Positions 63,815 through 64,000 of a stretch of DNA of 64,000 nt are shown in pieces. Source of the DNA: Notoacmeibacter marinus. GTDB taxonomy: Bacteria; Pseudomonadota; Alphaproteobacteria; Rhizobiales; Rhizobiaceae. Every line of letters begins with the position of its first letter. The stretch's first letter is position 1. Under the pieces are notes generated by a model. It was not told the DNA's origin. It was given only the letters and a program-made list of their open reading frames with translations, and did no database searches. A program made the translations under genes and the position numbers. The stretch is from positions 620,001 through 684,000 of the forward strand of contig NZ_NBYO01000002.1 in assembly GCF_002238045.1 (NCBI RefSeq). Reading direction: 5' to 3'.

Positions 63815-63843
63815 ATATAGATAGGATAGCTCACCAATGCAAG
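63815..63843 (-). promoter_or_regulatory. Promoter of the decarboxylase transcript
   Basis: On the minus strand CTTGCA (-35) and CTATAT (-10) are separated by 17 bp, against the alphaproteobacterial housekeeping consensus CTTGAC-N17-CTATAT. Transcription would start near 63808. Confidence 0.65.
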
Positions 63844-63923
63844 CCAAAAAGCGCCAATCGCTTGAACTTTCATCGTCCGGCCTCATTTGCGACCGGACCA
63901 GCATCGAGGGACGCCAGCCGCCA

Positions 63924-64000
63924 TGGACACACTGACCCGCATGCGCGCCTTTATCGACGTGGTCGATGCGGAGGGTTTTTCGGCCGCCGCGCGCAAGATC
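63924..64000 (+). CDS. LysR-family transcriptional regulator, 5' end only
   Basis: Twenty-five codons are visible from ATG 63924: MDTLTRMRAFIDVVDAEGFS then AAARKI. This is the standard opening of the LysR helix-turn-helix (RMRAFIDVVDAEGFSAAA). The gene is divergent from the decarboxylase and may regulate it, as LysR genes often control the neighbour they face. The rest lies beyond the window. Confidence 0.8.

Overview
The window is a GC-rich chromosomal segment from an alphaproteobacterium, most likely a member of the Hyphomicrobiales (Rhizobiales). The evidence is the CtrA inhibitor SciP, a rhizobial-style urt-ure urea block with two extra small genes inside the urease operon, alphaproteobacterial TamA/TamB, and an ornithine decarboxylase gene behind a long structured leader that fits the alphaproteobacterial speF element. 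Genus and species cannot be fixed from the sequence. There is no rRNA, CRISPR array, insertion sequence, integrase or phage gene. One tRNA gene (elongator Met) is present.

Layout. 1-4.7 kb: divergent NIS-type hydroxamate siderophore genes (acetyltransferase cut by the window edge, IucA/IucC-type synthetase, MFS transporter, lysine/ornithine N-hydroxylase). 4.8-7.2 kb: LacI-type regulator and xylose isomerase, with a near-perfect 22-bp palindrome in front. 7.5-10.7 kb: tRNA-Met, a Gfo/Idh/MocA oxidoreductase, mnmA and sciP. 10.8-14.0 kb: TauE/SafE permease and a YdeP-type molybdoenzyme. 14.0-18.2 kb: the nadABC de novo NAD operon and cobU/cobP. 18.4-25.0 kb: nitronate monooxygenase, an RND efflux pair and a zinc metallopeptidase. 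25.2-27.1 kb: queCED for the 7-deazaguanine precursor of queuosine. 27.1-28.2 kb: a siroheme-synthase-like protein with only half of its methyltransferase domain. 28.3-33.7 kb: part of the phenylacetyl-CoA pathway (paaZ divergent from paaGIK-paaR).

33.8-46.2 kb is one functional unit for urea nitrogen. The urtABCDE importer lies behind a strong -24/-12 (sigma-54) promoter match and is followed by ureDAB, ureC, ureEFG. The importer brings in urea, urease hydrolyses it, and UreDEFG load nickel. A ParDE toxin-antitoxin pair with its own palindromic operator sits between ureC and ureE, and the toxin stop overlaps the ureE start. 46.2-50.7 kb is the zinc-uptake locus znuCB-zur plus an FAD oxidoreductase, divergent from znuA across a Zur-box-like palindrome.

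50.9-61.0 kb is envelope biology: an OmpA-type lipoprotein, a PRC-barrel protein with nine-residue repeats, pyrC, and the tamA-tamB operon. 61.1-64.0 kb holds an SCP2 sterol-carrier protein, a GNAT acetyltransferase, the ornithine/lysine decarboxylase with its leader (including a possible 24-residue leader peptide), and the start of a divergent LysR regulator.

No wholly new multigene system was identified. The best leads are the ParDE insertion in the urease operon, the decarboxylase leader with its short ORF, the truncated CysG-like protein, and the FAD oxidoreductase tied to zur.
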